Part shown: piece after piece, positions 23,765 to 35,251 of the stretch
How the letters are laid out: each line of letters opens with the position of its first letter
Position numbering within the stretch: the stretch's first letter is position 1
Assembly: GCA_033980235.1 (NCBI GenBank)
Contig: CM067059.1
Location: 15,138,100-15,202,099 of the forward strand
Length of the DNA stretch: 64,000 bases
Source of the DNA: Diadema setosum
Taxonomy: Eukaryota > Echinodermata > Echinoidea > Diadematoida > Diadematidae
Direction: 5' to 3'
Position numbers and translations under genes: made by a program
The notes under the pieces: generated by a model
What the model saw: the letters and a program-made list of their open reading frames with translations, nothing else
Database searches by the model: none
Told to the model about the DNA's origin: nothing

Positions 23765-25929
23765 AAGGAAAAGTCAAATGTGAAATGTTGCAAAATAAAG
23801 CAAAGGTATTATGTCAAACTGTATAATCCCCACTTATTTTGTCTTTTCAGGGAAGGCATGTGCTTGAAAAGAATGCATTGTGAGATTACCATAGATTCCA
23901 GGCTTCACTCGTGAATTAAAAACGGTAGTATTTTCAGATTAAAACTGAATATAAAGGTTGACCAAAAAACCTACTAATGGTTAGAAAGAGTTTTTGAAAG
24001 TGCTCATATTTAAACACTGCCTATTGCAGAGGCCTTTTTTTTTTCATTGAAACAGAGCATTATCAATAGCTGAATTGTTGCAACTTCACTTTTGACCTGT
24101 CCCCATACTCAGCTGTTTTGCACTCAATCATAGCAAATGAGGTGTCATTTTAGAGATAAATAATCAGGCTTTATCATGATGTCAAATTTAGTGAAGAGAA
24201 TGCAGGTAGAAAAGAAACATGATATATCACACTTTTATTGCAGAACTTATCTTGAGGGGTATATATAAATATTTAAAGTAATTTACAGTTACAAGGTGTT
24301 GGTCAAATCATATCATCAAAAAGGAGTAGTTAGTTCAACAGTAACAATTTATTTTCAAAGCACAAATTTTGTCTCCTAGCAAAGGGCAGAGTGCCCAAAA
24401 GTTTGTGCTTTGAAGATAAACTGTCGGAGACTGGAAGACTTTCGTGTTGGTAGATAGCACTGAGACAGGAACTATGGGTATAGCGAATCCTGTGCCTAAT
24501 GAAGTCTCCACATGTGTGGATTCTTATGTTTTGATTGCAAGACATGTTAAACCACGAATTGAATGAACAAATAAAGCACACAATCCACAATTTTTTTTTA
24601 AATTTCCATATATTTATTGTCATACAATAAGCATTTCTAAGAATGATAAATACATAAATTGATAGGATGCTATACAGAAGTGTATAAGATAGAATGGTTA
24701 TTTTACAGAAATTTATTGTTAAATATTCACACAACATTTAATTCTTCAGGATCATTACCATTTTTTCCAATATCATTTATTTCTGCTACTTGTAAGATCA
24801 ATTAGTGCTGAGCAGCGTAGCGTGTGCATGGAGGTCCGCCTTTGACTTAGCAGTAGGGTCAAAAACAGGAAAAATCTTCAGCTGAAGCATTCCCGGGACC
24901 AAGCTCAGCAGATATTGTGTACAATGTTATTCCATTGAAATTGTAGAAAAGATCAACTTCAATTTCAACTTTGTTCAATTTGAATTGCCAGTTATTTTTT
25001 AGCAGTGAGAAATCTTGTTTTTTTCCCCCTTCTGTATTGCATCATAGTAACATATTATGACATGTTATGAATCTCTCAGTTTGTATTCAAAACCTCTTGA
25101 CAAAGGGTAGGGTGCCCAGAAATTTGTGCTTTATCCAAATACATAAACTGTTGTTGTTAAACCACAGCATGATACATTTCTGGAAGATTATTTCCCCTTT
25201 TCCTGTAATCCTACTCTATGATGATATGCCCTAGAACATACATGCAAGCTTGCACATGCACATGATTGAGGGAATACACACATGTAGAAGTGGAGATAAG
25301 TGTATGTGTTCATGCATATTTGTGACAATGAACACAACAGAAATCCATGGAAAATGTTCAATTTCAATGGATCTATTAACACATTTAGATTTTATTTTAT
25401 ATCTTCATGACATACAATACAGCATGAAAAATATTTGATGGTTACATCAGGCCTACTGATATATGACAGATGTAATAACATTGCATATTATTTACATAGA
25501 CATACATTCATAGATACCGAGAATGAAGTTGTGTACAAGGACATGTAACATGTCAGGGTTAAAGAAATCAGATTTCACAAAATGTTCATCAAACATGTTA
25601 ATCGACATTTACACTGCAGGAACTGGTTTATAGTTGTATGTATATTAATTACTATGCAAAGCACATTCCAAAGAAGACATCAAAGGAAGCAGATTGTCAT
25701 GTCCTTAATACTATATCGGAATAGTGGACGTGGCGATCGAATATGGCTCTCACTTTTTTTATCTTTTATATTTGGCTGCTTTCATCCCCCCCCCCTCCCC
25801 CCGTTCGTAAAGCACACTGTATACACATACAAGTGTAGCCTATTAACAAGACACACTACATCTTACATGTACCTACAAGATTTTGTACATGTAGAACTGA
25901 TAGTTACGAAGGCTTAACATGACAGCAAG
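23765..25929. other. No gene seen
   Basis: AT-rich. A motif GGGTAGGGTGCCCA-AAATTTGTGCTTT recurs at about 24385 and 25105. Poly-C at 25784-25802. Confidence 0.45.
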
Positions 25930-27320
25930 TTATAGCCACTTATGGTTAGAATCCCTTTATAGCTTGATTAGACATCAAGATCTATTACAAGAGAGATAAT
26001 TTATGGGTATTCCGTATTTGGAATATTTTGATAATTATTTGCTGCAGTACGTTCTGGCAATTTTACTATGCATGGATGCTACAAGGGACATCGTAGTAGC
26101 TCAGTTTGAAATCAAGTCTTTTCCTGCTGCACATGCGTGATCTTACTTTTAACCAATCAACGTTTAGTGTATCATGGTTGCCAAGAGAAGGCATGGCTTA
26201 GGAACCTTTACTAGCCCAAAGACAGGGTTCGCCCCTGGATGAAGACCCTGGGATAGCCACTAATGTAAACAAGGAAACCCACCATGTATCAAGAGTATAA
26301 AAGGACGAGCAGAAGATGAAAATTTTACCATTTTCCAGCTGATAACTTCTTCCAGAGTTTTCTCCCCCCCCCCCCTTATAGTTCTCAGCTACTGCTTACA
26401 AAGTAAGTACTCAAGACTTTGATAGGTTGTTACCAAACATTGCTTAACATGATACTTGGAAGTTTCATTGTCTAGGTTAGATGTCAGAGGTCTCGATAAC
26501 CTATAAGAAGAGGATATTCTATATTTCTGGTCTTGATGACCTTGGATAAAGTTCATAGTTATTGAAGCTAGAGGACTTGATGACCATGTGTCGACATGAT
26601 AGGATGTTATTAGTAAGTGGAGGAAGATAGATCGATATATGACACATCGCTACTGTGTTTCAGTATGATGCTATGGAATGATGTGATGAGATTTCCAAGG
26701 CCAGAGTGAGTTTTGATGTGCTTTAATACTGGTCTTACAACTCAAGAACTTTATGCTAAATTGAACATGGTTCAGGTGAAATTGGCAGGAATGCCAACGG
26801 TCAATACCCAATTGCGACTGTGTTTTTAAGGTCCATACTCACACCGAGGAGATCACAAGACAAGTTTCTGTAGAAAGTTTAATGAGTGCATTAGTAGAGA
26901 GAGCAAAGAAGCACAAAATATCCAACTTTTATAGTGTATTCACACTTTTTATTGTCAACAGCACAGTAACCATGTGGAGGCACAGGCATTGGTGGGTTGG
27001 GGAGTGATGTAAATATACTTTATTTCTTTTGGTAATGTATCATTAGATATGGATTCTTAAGATTATTTCTGACATATTTTGTCAGACAACATTTATACTT
27101 GCCAGAGTATCTCAATGATAGGAGTTGTACTGAAATGAACCTGTAACTTGAAATTGTATATCAACCATGTAGATTATTTTTACTAGAAATAGACTTTAGA
27201 TAAGTGTATTTAGAGAACCCAGTACTAATCACTTGTCATTTGAAAATATGGCAAGGATAGGTTATGACCGACAAGGGTCAGTGATACATTAGCCGACATC
27301 CCCCCTTTTGACCTTGAAAT
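25930..27320 (+). repeat. Diverged duplicated block P1 (promoter plus first exon)
   Basis: Collinear with 42245-43735: shared segments include GCGTGATC-TACTTTTA-CCAAT, GTTGCCAAGAGA-GGC, CAGGGTT-GCCCCTGGAT, GAGCAGAAGATGA, CATGGTTCAGGT-AAA-TG-CAGG and CAGCACAGTAACCATGTGGA. Identity is patchy, so the duplication is old. There is no long ORF in either copy. It may be a duplicated non-coding transcription unit, a 5' end of a gene whose coding exons lie elsewhere, or an old repeat. Confidence 0.65.
26148..26408 (+). promoter_or_regulatory. Candidate promoter P1: CCAAT, TATAAAAG, first exon donor
   Basis: CCAAT at about 26155, consensus TATAAAAG at 26296-26303, a polypyrimidine first exon and a consensus AAA|GTAAGT donor at 26403. 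The same order is preserved in the paralogous block at 42480-42737, which supports function over chance. Confidence 0.55.
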
Positions 27321-28049
27321 ATGTACTCAATGTGGCATGTATATATCGACGTTTGCATTTAGCCACGGTAGATGTACATTAACATATTCATGCAGTTAAT
27401 ATACATGTACATAACGTATGAATTGATATTCATGTTCCTTTGTTTTGTAATAATGTAATAAGCGTACTAAGCTATTCAGTCCAGGTGCATTAACTACGCA
27501 CTTCATGCTCTACTCACAGCATTTTGTTTCTCATTGCCATGGCCGAGTATTCTTATGATGCATTGGTGTTTAGACATTTTGGCAGATTGTCGCAATCAGT
27601 CGAGGAAGATAGATAGAGATGACGACTTGTCTTTTAAACATTCCTGATGAGAAATGTTCTGACTGACTGCTTACCTTTCTACTAAATATCATAGTCAACA
27701 GAACTTGCAGTAAATTACATAGAGTTTACTCGTCATTTGCATTATCAGCCATTATTGGACAGAAGTAAAAACACATAATGCTCTTTAACGTCTGAGGAAC
27801 ATGAATTGACTGTTTGGACAGAACTGAGTTTTTCTGCATTATTAATAATCTTCCTTTAAATGGATTCTTCAGCTTTCTTCTTCGACATCATTATCTATTC
27901 TTTAGTCTTCTTTGCAATTACATTCGGGGTTCCTCGACATCTTCATTGTCATCAGTATCATCGCTACTTAGTCCTCTTCTTTGTCATCTTAATCATTGAC
28001 ATAGTGACCTTCCTCACCATCTTCCAGAACTGACATAATCTCCCAAAAC

Positions 28050-28055
28050 TGTTCG

Positions 28056-28131
<76 letters not shown>

Positions 28132-28134
28132 TTT
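28050..28134 (+). repeat. (TA)n followed by poly-T
   Basis: About 27 TA units followed by about 20 T. Confidence 0.97.
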
Positions 28135-28757
28135 ACAAAGATGGCAACATTTAACTTTGATTTAGGCCTGATCTAACTTCTTCTTCCATTGTCTTAGACT
28201 ATATATATGTGCATATATATTTTCAAGTAGTTATTGACTATTTTTTGAAATGTAATTTGAGTGTATAGTATCTCGGAGATAATAATCTTAGAGTATTGTG
28301 GAGAATACCTCCCCCCATAGGTGTGTTTTTTTTTAAAAAACCTTTTTCTAAGTGCAGACTTTAGATTTTATCCAGAATTACGATCGTGATACATTACACA
28401 TTCATTTTACACATTGTAGGCAGGAGGTATCGATAACACCATAGATTACAGTATGTGGGACTAAGTTGTGATTGTTTAGCGAACCCTAACTTGTCACATG
28501 AATCAAAGGTGCATACAATATCTGTTTCCGTAGCTGGTCAAGCTGACGGGTATTCATACTTCTAAATCACCATAATTTATTGTTTTTGATGTGTATCCTG
28601 AATAATTAAGCTTGATTTATAGTCTGAATCCCAACTGTCCCGTTTGTATTTCGCGGGTTCCCCTGTGTATTAGATGTGCAACCCTTTAGTTGTCTTGGTG
28701 ATACTGAACATGAACGTAGGGGGCGTAGTATAACAAAGGGCTTAATTACGGGACTTT

Positions 28758-28927
28758 TAGCCAATGAGCGGCCAGGATTGCCGTATATATAGCCGATGGG
28801 AAGCTCAATTTGTCACTTTTTGGGAGATTCACTCCTGCGAGCACTGCACTCGCATCACTTCTTTACTCACACCACTTCTACTACCGTTTCTCTATCAATC
28901 GTTCCTCACCATCCATCCACCGTAAGT
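28758..28927 (+). promoter_or_regulatory. Candidate promoter P3: CCAAT, TATATATA, first exon donor
   Basis: ACTTTTAGCCAATGAGCGG, then TATATATA at 28784-28791, then a C/T-rich stretch and GTAAGT at 28922. The ACTTTTAGCCAATGA string is shared with the promoter block at 42.48 kb. No linked coding exon recognised. An overlapping 79-codon ORF (28796-29035) shows no family resemblance. Confidence 0.4.
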
Positions 28928-29906
28928 CTAACTTGCTTTGTTTTTATGCCTTGTAGACTCATAGAGCTGAGGTATAGTATGTCAGTGACTGATGAATCTG
29001 GTTTGATAATGATATTAAATGTTGTTGACAATTAAGAATGGTTTTAATATTGTTGGCAATGATAGTATAGAAGGATTTCAATAGTGAAGTGACCAAAGTG
29101 TAACAACTTAGACCAAGGAGGCTCCTTGCTTAGACTGATAGAAGACAAATATATAGATCAAGATTGAGATACTGTATTCAGTCGTATGTTTTATTGTCTC
29201 ATGAATCATTCATTCATATTAGATGAGACCAAGCAGAGACAACAGAAGAGGTCAAAGAGAGGTGCAAATTTGGGATCCGGGGATAACTGGATAGGGGAAC
29301 ATGGATAGATTTAGGATATTTTCGACTTTTGGACTCTCTTTGTGACTATGGATTTTTAATAAAATATAATAATCTTTCACAACACAATTATTGATATTTT
29401 GGCTCATCTTCAGTAGATGTGAATTTCAATACTTTTGAATTTGAATGCAGAAAGAAACATTTTTGTGGTCTTAGTAAATCATCCATTTATTAGTAATACC
29501 AATCAACAGAGATGTTGCCATACATTCAAAACTTAGTTTGATGTGGTAAAGCGTACCTCATTAGGAAACAAGTGATGCATAAATGAATCTACTGTACTGG
29601 TTAAGTTGGTACTCTTTGGCATGGTTGCCACACAGTACATTGGTATGTGAAGTATAAGTCCAGGTATTGTGGCAAGATTAATATGGAACGAATGTGTGTT
29701 ATAGGAATCTATAGCAGATGTCGGTATGTTATAAAGGCATAAATAGGAATTGTACAAGGACGTGTTTACATGCAAGTATAGCATGTGTGGATAGGCCTAC
29801 ATTATAATGCATCTTCCCTCGATAAGTTAGCACTGTTCAGCAGTATTGATGCTTGGTGCAAGTACAGAGTATGTTCCCCCCCCCCCTCTCTTTCAACTCT
29901 GACTCT

Positions 29907-30053
29907 GACCCCGTTTACAGTGCGAGGCTCGGCCGCGGCCGCGGCTCAGCCCGCCTTCATTTCAGTGTAAACGCGCAAAAGGCCAAAATTTGCCGCGCAT
30001 TTGAGGCTGGGCTCGGCCGCGGCTCGGCCCAGCCCCGCACTGTAAACGGGGTC
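29907..30053. mobile_element. Short hairpin MITE, GACCCCGTTTACAGTGCG ends
   Basis: GACCCCGTTTACAGTGCG pairs with CGCACTGTAAACGGGGTC. Inside, GGCTCGGCCGCGGC occurs on both sides. A 147-bp GC-rich hairpin in AT-rich surroundings. Confidence 0.88.
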
Positions 30054-30480
30054 TAAGAGTATATTGTCAACCCTTCTGGAGTGAACATCCTGCACAAGGA
30101 TAACAGTTTTTGTGCTGAACAAGCACAGTCGAAAGGTGCATTCTTGAATAGGGAATGGTACATGGTGTTAGCAATACAGAGCCTGGTGTTAACTTGCCGA
30201 ATAGGCATAACGCATTTTTCATCAACTTGTGCGCATGATCTTAGTTTCATTCCTGCATCTAGGCTGGAGTCTGGCAAGCAACAGGACCTGTACCAACCTA
30301 GGTTCCAGCCATCGTGTTAGTTGGAGAATTTGGACCTTTTTGCCTGCCATTGATCCCCCTCTCTTCTCTTCCCCCCTTTCCTCCCTCCCCCCCCCCCCCC
30401 CCCCGACAGAATGAGTGATATATTTGACTTCACTTGGCATTAAGGAGAGTGGTTCACTTATATAGTGATGGTTCACATTT

Positions 30481-31012
30481 GTCAAAGGTCAAAGGTCAAA
30501 AGTGACCTTTGACCTTTGACCTCATGACCCAAACTTTCACCAGGGAATCTTAATTGGGTAATACATGTATACACTTAAGTTTCAAGAAAATCTCTTCAGG
30601 CATTCAATAGATATGGTAGAAATAGTGAAATTTTATGTATTTGACCCTGACCTTTTGACCTTTGACATTTGATCTCATGACCCAAACTTTCACCAGAGAA
30701 TTTTAATTGGATAATACATGTATACACTAAGTTTCAAGAAAATAACTTCAGGCATTCAATAGATATGGTGGAAATAGTGAAATTTTATGTATTTGACCTT
30801 GACCTTTTGACCTTTGACCTTGAGCATGTGCACCCAAAAGTTGATAGGCACAACTTCACCCCCTAATACACATACATGCCAAGTTTCATTAGGATACCTC
30901 AACAGGTTTTGATAGTTACTTTGTCCACAAAATTCATTACGGACGGACGGAAGGACGGACGGACAACCCGAAAACATAATGCCTCCGGCACCACTTCGTG
31001 GCGGAGGCATAA
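30481..31012 (-). mobile_element. Helentron-like element, truncated copy
   Basis: Retains the terminal hairpin end (CCACTTCGTGGCGGAGGCAT), (GGAC)n repeats and several TGACCTTTGACCT units, but lacks the CTAG end. A sub-unit beginning ACCCAAACTTTCACCAG is itself repeated at about 30530 and 30680. Confidence 0.75.
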
Positions 31013-31409
31013 AAAGTCTGCATTAGCTTTTCTTTTCTCTTGTGTTACAGTCAGTACAAAGCCATAGAAGTACCAGCATATACATCTACATATTGTAGAA
31101 CGGATGAAGTTATGTGGACTGAGATACACATACAATGTACAAAGTGTAAATGACTTTGTTCATATTGCATTTTGCTATGGTTTCAGAAGACCAAATGCCA
31201 TGTAAATAGTTATGTAATAACAAGTGATCAGGGTTATTACATCTGAACCTAATGTTGTAAGCTACAATTTTTTACTGTTCTTGTACATACCTGGTTGCCT
31301 GTGGCTGTGCGTCACGATTAGTGTCAAGTGAGTGTTGATGTGAAGTGCCAGTACCCTGTAGTCGTATCGTAGTGTGAATTGTAGCCTGTATTAAATAGAT
31401 GAAAGTCAT

Positions 31410-31535
31410 GGGCCCTTTTCATAAAATTTGTCACTCGTGACAGCTGCCACATTTCTATGACAAATTTGCTCTGAGCCAATCATATGCAAGGATTGCAGTA
31501 CCTTGTCACTGACAACTTATCATGAAACAGGGCCC
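31410..31535. mobile_element. Small hairpin MITE, GGGCCC ends
   Basis: GGGCCCTTTTCATAAAATTT at the left and CATGAAACAGGGCCC at the right. Inside, GTCACTCGTGACAG and TTGTCACTGACAA. Confidence 0.7.
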
Positions 31536-31790
31536 AGGATACATTTGCACCGCATGGTATGCACTTGCATCTCTCGATGTGATTTGAATAACATTGTTTT
31601 TAAAAAGGCGAAGTATAGGGCAAGTGCAAGTTTAAATGAAATATATCCAGAAGGTAACGTTTATATTCTTTGTTTTGGTTTGCTTTGTTGTTTTCGATCA
31701 CGCATATTTTTGAAAAAGGTGTGAGCGTGAAAGACATCTTGACATTATGTTAATCATTGGAGAATGCGAATTCCTCTCAAGTTCAATGTC

Positions 31791-31798
31791 TATAAATA
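31791..31798 (+). promoter_or_regulatory. TATA box (TATAAATA)
   Basis: CTATAAATAG lies 35-42 bases upstream of the ATG at 31833, so an initiation site near 31820 would give a very short 5' UTR. It supports 31833 as a real gene start. Confidence 0.55.
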
Positions 31799-31832
31799 GT
31801 GGAAACAGTGCACGTAATATGAGAGTTTCACA

Positions 31833-32084
31833 ATGGCAAGTCCAAGAAAAGTGTATATCGTTGAGAAATTTGAAGAGAGAACGAGGAGAGGAAACGAGAG
31901 CAAATTTGTTGTAGGAACGTTGTACATGGTTGGGGGGGGGGATGGGAAGGGCAAAATTGTACCTTGCTACGCTAATAACTATGCATCACATCAGGCGAAG
32001 AGTCTCCTCGACACTGAATTCGGACAGAGACTGATCCTTACTGATGTCCAGGAGAGTCCCGCAACTCTACGAGTGACGGAAAAG
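31833..32084 (+). CDS. Unidentified host protein, putative first exon
   Basis: An 84-codon ORF begins MASPRKVYIVEKFEERTRRG and continues through FVVGTLYMVGG and FGQRLILTDVQES. I do not recognise the family; the alternation of short strands is compatible with a small OB-type or beta-rich domain, but that is a guess. A strong AAG|GTAAGT donor lies just past its end (32089), but using it includes the in-frame TAA, and GTAAGG at 32083 gives phase 2. Neither joins cleanly to the phase-0 exon at 32285, so the copy may be a pseudogene or carry an indel; a run of 10 G inside the exon is an obvious place for one. Confidence 0.45.
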
Positions 32085-32284
32085 TAAGGTAAGTTAGCAA
32101 TTAATGTTTCATGTCAGGATATGCCTACTAGTAAGTATAGACGGTGCAAGATGCATGATTTAAAGGCATAACATTCAAATGGAGCAATGACTGAAAAAAA
32201 AGTTCCAATTACTGTACAACATGTGATGCATATATGTGTGGGTCAGTTGCATTACCAAACACTGATTTTTACTTCATTTTGTAG

Positions 32285-32399
32285 ATCTTCACCAAAGTGA
32301 GCAATTATGACGTAGATACGAAGGTGATAGACGACTTCGTCAACCCACAGGTCGTTTCTGTTGCCGAGGCGAGAGGAGCTCCCCTCAAACGATGCTTAA
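32285..32399 (+). CDS. Unidentified host protein, exon interrupted by a transposon (left part)
   Basis: After TTTTGTAG the frame reads IFTKVSNYDVDTKVIDDF, then VNPQVVSVAEARGAPLKRC. It is cut at the TAA target site of the element at 32400. The remaining 23 bases (SVCGDITE) lie at 39807-39829 before a GTGAGT donor. Removing the element and one TAA copy gives exactly 46 codons, phase 0 at both ends, which is good evidence that this was a real exon. Likely the second exon of the gene starting at 31833. With a 7.4 kb insertion the locus is probably inactive or needs the insertion spliced out. Confidence 0.6.
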
Positions 32400-32414
32400 A
32401 GGGGGTTTCACACC

Positions 32415-32680
32415 GGGCTTTGCATAGAGTTGCGTAGAGTTGCGTAGCGTCTACGCTGAAATTACCTGCGTACTCATGAAAAATAATCATGATGCTACGC
32501 GTAGGACTGGCGTAGTCCCGGCGTAGTCCAGGTGTAGAGTTACGTATGGTTGCGTAGGAAGCACGTATCCACGTAGCGTATTTTGCGTATAGCAGCGTAC
32601 AGTTGCGTATATATACATAGGCCGGGCGTACAGACCGCGTAGAGTTGCTTGCAGTTGCGTAGAGTTGCGTACCGCCGATT
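32415..32680 (+). repeat. Left subterminal TGCGTAG repeat array
   Basis: GTTGCGTAGAGTTGCGTAG units and variants (ACGTAGCG, TTGCGTATAG, GGCGTAGTCC) recur about 20 times in both orientations. This is typical of transposase-binding subterminal repeats. Confidence 0.85.
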
Positions 32681-33053
32681 TATTTGTTTGATTTTGTTTG
32701 ATAGATACATTGTACTTTATTTTCTGCAAATCAACATACATAAGTGAATTTAAAACACAGTCGTTTGACTTGCATTAACAACAATATGATAGGAAATTAA
32801 TGATACAGTGCGCATGTCTATGCTGCAGGGATTACAATAACAATTGTAATTAAGAAGCGATTATAACAACTGTAATTAAAAAGCGATTTATTAACAAATT
32901 AATGAAATTTCGGAGCTAATTCAGCACATTCAGCCTTCTGCTTTTTAGTTCACTCTTGAATGCTGTTCGAATACGTAGCAAAATATCATGGGGGAGGTTA
33001 TATCCTTTGCTAGCTATCTTTAATTCCTCAGCATTTTGGAAGCCCTACAGATT

Positions 33054-33437
33054 CGCATCGCAGAATGCGAACGTTTTCAAGAACGGAAAAAGAGAAGAAA
33101 ACGAGCTGTTGCAACAATGAGAAGGAGAGTGTGGATCAAACCTTGGATCCGGCATTGATCCATACATCGGCAATATGAACAACTGATGAAAGAACTGCAT
33201 GCCGAAGATTTTTCTTCATTAAGATAATCAATTTTATGTGGATGGCGCCACAGGTATTCAATTAACTCCTGACCCGAATTGCACTGAGAATTACAAAGCA
33301 AGATGCCAACTTCTGGAATCTTTGGAACCTGAAACCTGCCGTAACTTTAATGTTTACAATACCTACAAGACCCTACAATATGGATTTCGATTTGCTTATA
33401 AACATGTTGTCATCAAGAAACCTGCAAAGACCTGAAA
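33054..33437 (+). pseudogene. PIF/Harbinger transposase, N-terminal fragment (degenerate)
   Basis: Read in frame from 33054 it gives RKRAVATMRRRVWIKPWIR, a TGA at 33156-33158, then QYEQLMKELHAEDFSS. The R-R-R-x-W-V/I-x-P-W-I and Y-x-x-L-x-x-E-L-x-x-E-D blocks are the N-terminal signature of Harbinger/PIF DDE transposases. After shifting frame, NFMWMAPQVF and later NTYKTLQYGFRFAY (about 33352-33393) match the family's 'F.RM.P..F' and 'TYK.LQYGFRVA' segments. At least one stop and two frameshifts make it inactive. The catalytic core that should follow is absent. Confidence 0.85.
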
Positions 33438-33681
33438 TTTGTTTTAAAACTTCAAAGGTTTCTTCTCGATTAAAAGGGATGGCTAGTAACTGATCAGTGG
33501 GAATGCTGGGGGATGATTGTTCAAATCCTTGTGGGATTCATTTAAGAGAACATTGCATCTGTTGTTGTGTGAAAATTATTTGCTTCAGAATGGTCTCATA
33601 TTCAAGTAACGTGCAGTTTGATATTTCCATTGTCGCCTGGCCCTGCGGGCCGTAAACAGGCGGTAAACACGATGAGCGCCG

Positions 33682-33741
33682 CTGATTGGTCGCCTTCCCC
33701 AAAGCTAGACAAGGTCACGTGACATACTACCAGTATAAATA
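33682..33741 (+). promoter_or_regulatory. Promoter of the first cassette ORF: inverted CCAAT and TATAAATA
   Basis: GATTGGTC (inverted CCAAT) at about 33683 and TATAAATA at 33734-33741, about 55 bases before the ATG at 33795. Confidence 0.6.
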
Positions 33742-33794
33742 GACCCCTACATTAAAAACAAGCTCATTCGATCATTCTCTCGCGTACCGAAGAG

Positions 33795-34076
33795 ATGGGC
33801 TGCATTCGCAATCCTCCAGTAACGATGGATGAACTTCAAGAGCTAATCGACAGACCGTGCCATTGTTCGTATTGCAATACCCAAGCAATTGCAACAGTGG
33901 TCCAACAACGCGATCGCAGTTCTGAGTCTATTTCAGAAATTCACATTCAATGTGCCGCATCACATTGTCGAGACGATCGAAAGATCAAATCCGTGGAACA
34001 TCGTGGGAGACGACATCAATTCGTGGATGAACCGCCTGTTGGTCGAGTGGTGGCAGGACATGCAGTGGTGGTATGA
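33795..34076 (+). CDS. Cassette ORF1a, Met-Gly-Cys start, unidentified
   Basis: A 93-codon ORF directly downstream of a TATA box, beginning MGCIRNPPVTMDELQELI. Met-Gly-Cys at the N-terminus is the pattern for N-myristoylation with adjacent palmitoylation. Later residues look non-natural (Arg/His/Val-rich), while the overlapping frame (33847-34422) looks like genuine protein. I therefore suspect that only the first 25-30 residues are used and a frame change joins the two; this could be an indel in an old copy or a programmed shift. No homologue recognised. Confidence 0.45.
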   Translation: MGCIRNPPVTMDELQELIDRPCHCSYCNTQAIATVVQQRDRSSESISEIHIQCAASHCRDDRKIKSVEHRGRRHQFVDEPPVGRVVAGHAVVV

Positions 34077-34422
34077 CGTCTGGGACGGCGGGCACCACTA
34101 CATGAAGCAGTTCAACTACAAGAACAGCATCGACATGTACGCGAGCGTATGGAGAGCGAAATCCATGTACAACGCGTACTACCGACTCTGGCGAAAGCTC
34201 ATCGATTGTCTCTGCGTGGTCCTCCCAACGGAGGAAGCCAGAGCACAGGCAAGAGAGTGGTACGCACCCGTCTTTCCGCGCATAGGACAGCAGAAGAGAC
34301 AAGAAGACAGAGAACGAGAAGAGGCGATCGACAAAGCGAGAACAGAACTCGAACACGAAGAGGGAAGCAGCAGCGACGACACGTCGGCAAGATCCGAGCC
34401 AAACGCCGAAACAGACTCCTGA
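33847..34422 (+). CDS. Cassette ORF1b, Trp-rich with acidic C-tail, unidentified
   Basis: Open from 33847 to the TGA at 34422 with no early ATG. It contains helical, strikingly Trp/Tyr-rich sequence (SWMNRLLVEWWQDMQWWYD, MYNAYYRLWRKL), then a charged coiled-coil-like stretch (QKRQEDREREEAIDK) and an acidic Ser/Asp tail. It overlaps ORF1a by 230 bases in another frame and lacks its own start, so it is probably the continuation of that gene. Function unknown; the acidic end could be an activation or nucleic-acid-mimic tail, but that is speculation. Confidence 0.5.
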   Translation, partial: STDRAIVRIAIPKQLQQWSNNAIAVLSLFQKFTFNVPHHIVETIERSNPWNIVGDDINSWMNRLLVEWWQDMQWWYDVWDGGHHYMKQFNYKNSIDMYASVWRAKSMYNAYYRLWRKLIDCLCVVLPTEEARAQAREWYAPVFPRIGQQKRQEDREREEAIDKARTELEHEEGSSSDDTSARSEPNAETDS

Positions 34423-34970
34423 CACTGCGACCCTCTGCTACAAGACGAGTCTCAGAAGCGGCAAAGAGATGAAAAAGGTCTACAGGGGAGTCTAGACAAA
34501 GTAGACTCAGGGCACACAAGTCTACGGACGGTTGTCTGCCAAAGGCCCTTTTCAGGGCCACCACAGAAACAAGAAAGAATTCAAAGAAAACTCTCTCAAA
34601 AAAAATAAAATATATAGTAAAAGTAGAGTATAGTAGATTAAAGTAGATAAAAAGATAAGAAACAGTCTAATAAAGAAGACTAGAGTAGATAAAGTGAAAT
34701 AAAAAAAAAGAAACCAAACAAAACAAAAAACAACAACAATAAAACGAAACAATAAAGATAAAGAAAGAAACCAGATAAAAATGTATCAATATGTTACTAA
34801 AAATAGAACAGACAGGAAGGAAAACCAGTAAACAACCTAAAAATAGAAACCAGACATCGTACGATAATATTGACAGCTGATTCGTCAATAAAAAAGGCGG
34901 GAAAGAAACCGATTGGACAGACACTAAAAACCAGACACACATCCGATCCAAAAGTAGGTCACACAAAAAG

Positions 34971-34978
34971 TATAAATA
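34971..34978 (+). promoter_or_regulatory. TATA box of the second cassette promoter
   Basis: TATAAATAGGGGTC is positioned 25-32 bases before the ATG at 35003, so the leader would be almost nil for that ORF. The next ATG of the HUH gene is at 35149. Confidence 0.6.
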
Positions 34979-35002
34979 GGGGTCAACACGAAAGCAGGTC
35001 AA

Positions 35003-35176
35003 ATGGGTCAGTTACTCTGTCTCAGACCACTACGCAGACAGTACAGCAACGCAGAGATAGCAGAGGACGTAGCACTAGTCTGGGAGACAAAGCCGGTCTA
35101 CAGCTACGACGGCTACCAGTCACTCGACGCAGGAACAACATACAAGACATGGCAACGGCCAACGCGGAGGAAGTAA
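35003..35176 (+). CDS. Cassette ORF2, 57 residues, Met-Gly-Gln start
   Basis: Starts MGQLLCLRPLRRQYSNAEIA and ends TYKTWQRPTRRK. Gly2 and Cys6 followed by basic residues fit a myristoylated, membrane-bound small protein. It overlaps HUH-gene exon 1 in a different frame. It is the first ATG behind the 34971 TATA box and is small, so leaky scanning to 35149 is possible, a common arrangement in compact viral genomes. No homologue recognised. Confidence 0.4.
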   Translation: MGQLLCLRPLRRQYSNAEIAEDVALVWETKPVYSYDGYQSLDAGTTYKTWQRPTRRK

Positions 35177-35251
35177 CAGCAGAACAACAGTGCCAGACAA
35201 ACCTACGACAGGGAGCAGGACGTGCAAGGGACATTCCGAACGGAGAAAATG
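35149..35251 (+). CDS. HUH endonuclease gene, exon 1
   Basis: From ATG 35149 the frame reads MATANAEEVTAEQQ onward to a GTGAGT donor at 35252. It ends in phase 1, exactly what the exon at 35343 needs. The same frame is open upstream to 34870, but that start precedes the TATA box, so 35149 is preferred. The sequence is low-complexity and unassigned. Confidence 0.5.

Noticed and set aside
34149..34564. Arg-rich plus-strand and Leu/Cys-rich minus-strand ORFs over the cassette
   Set aside because: Other-frame shadows of the A-rich Trp-rich ORF; composition is that of frame-shifted A-rich coding sequence.
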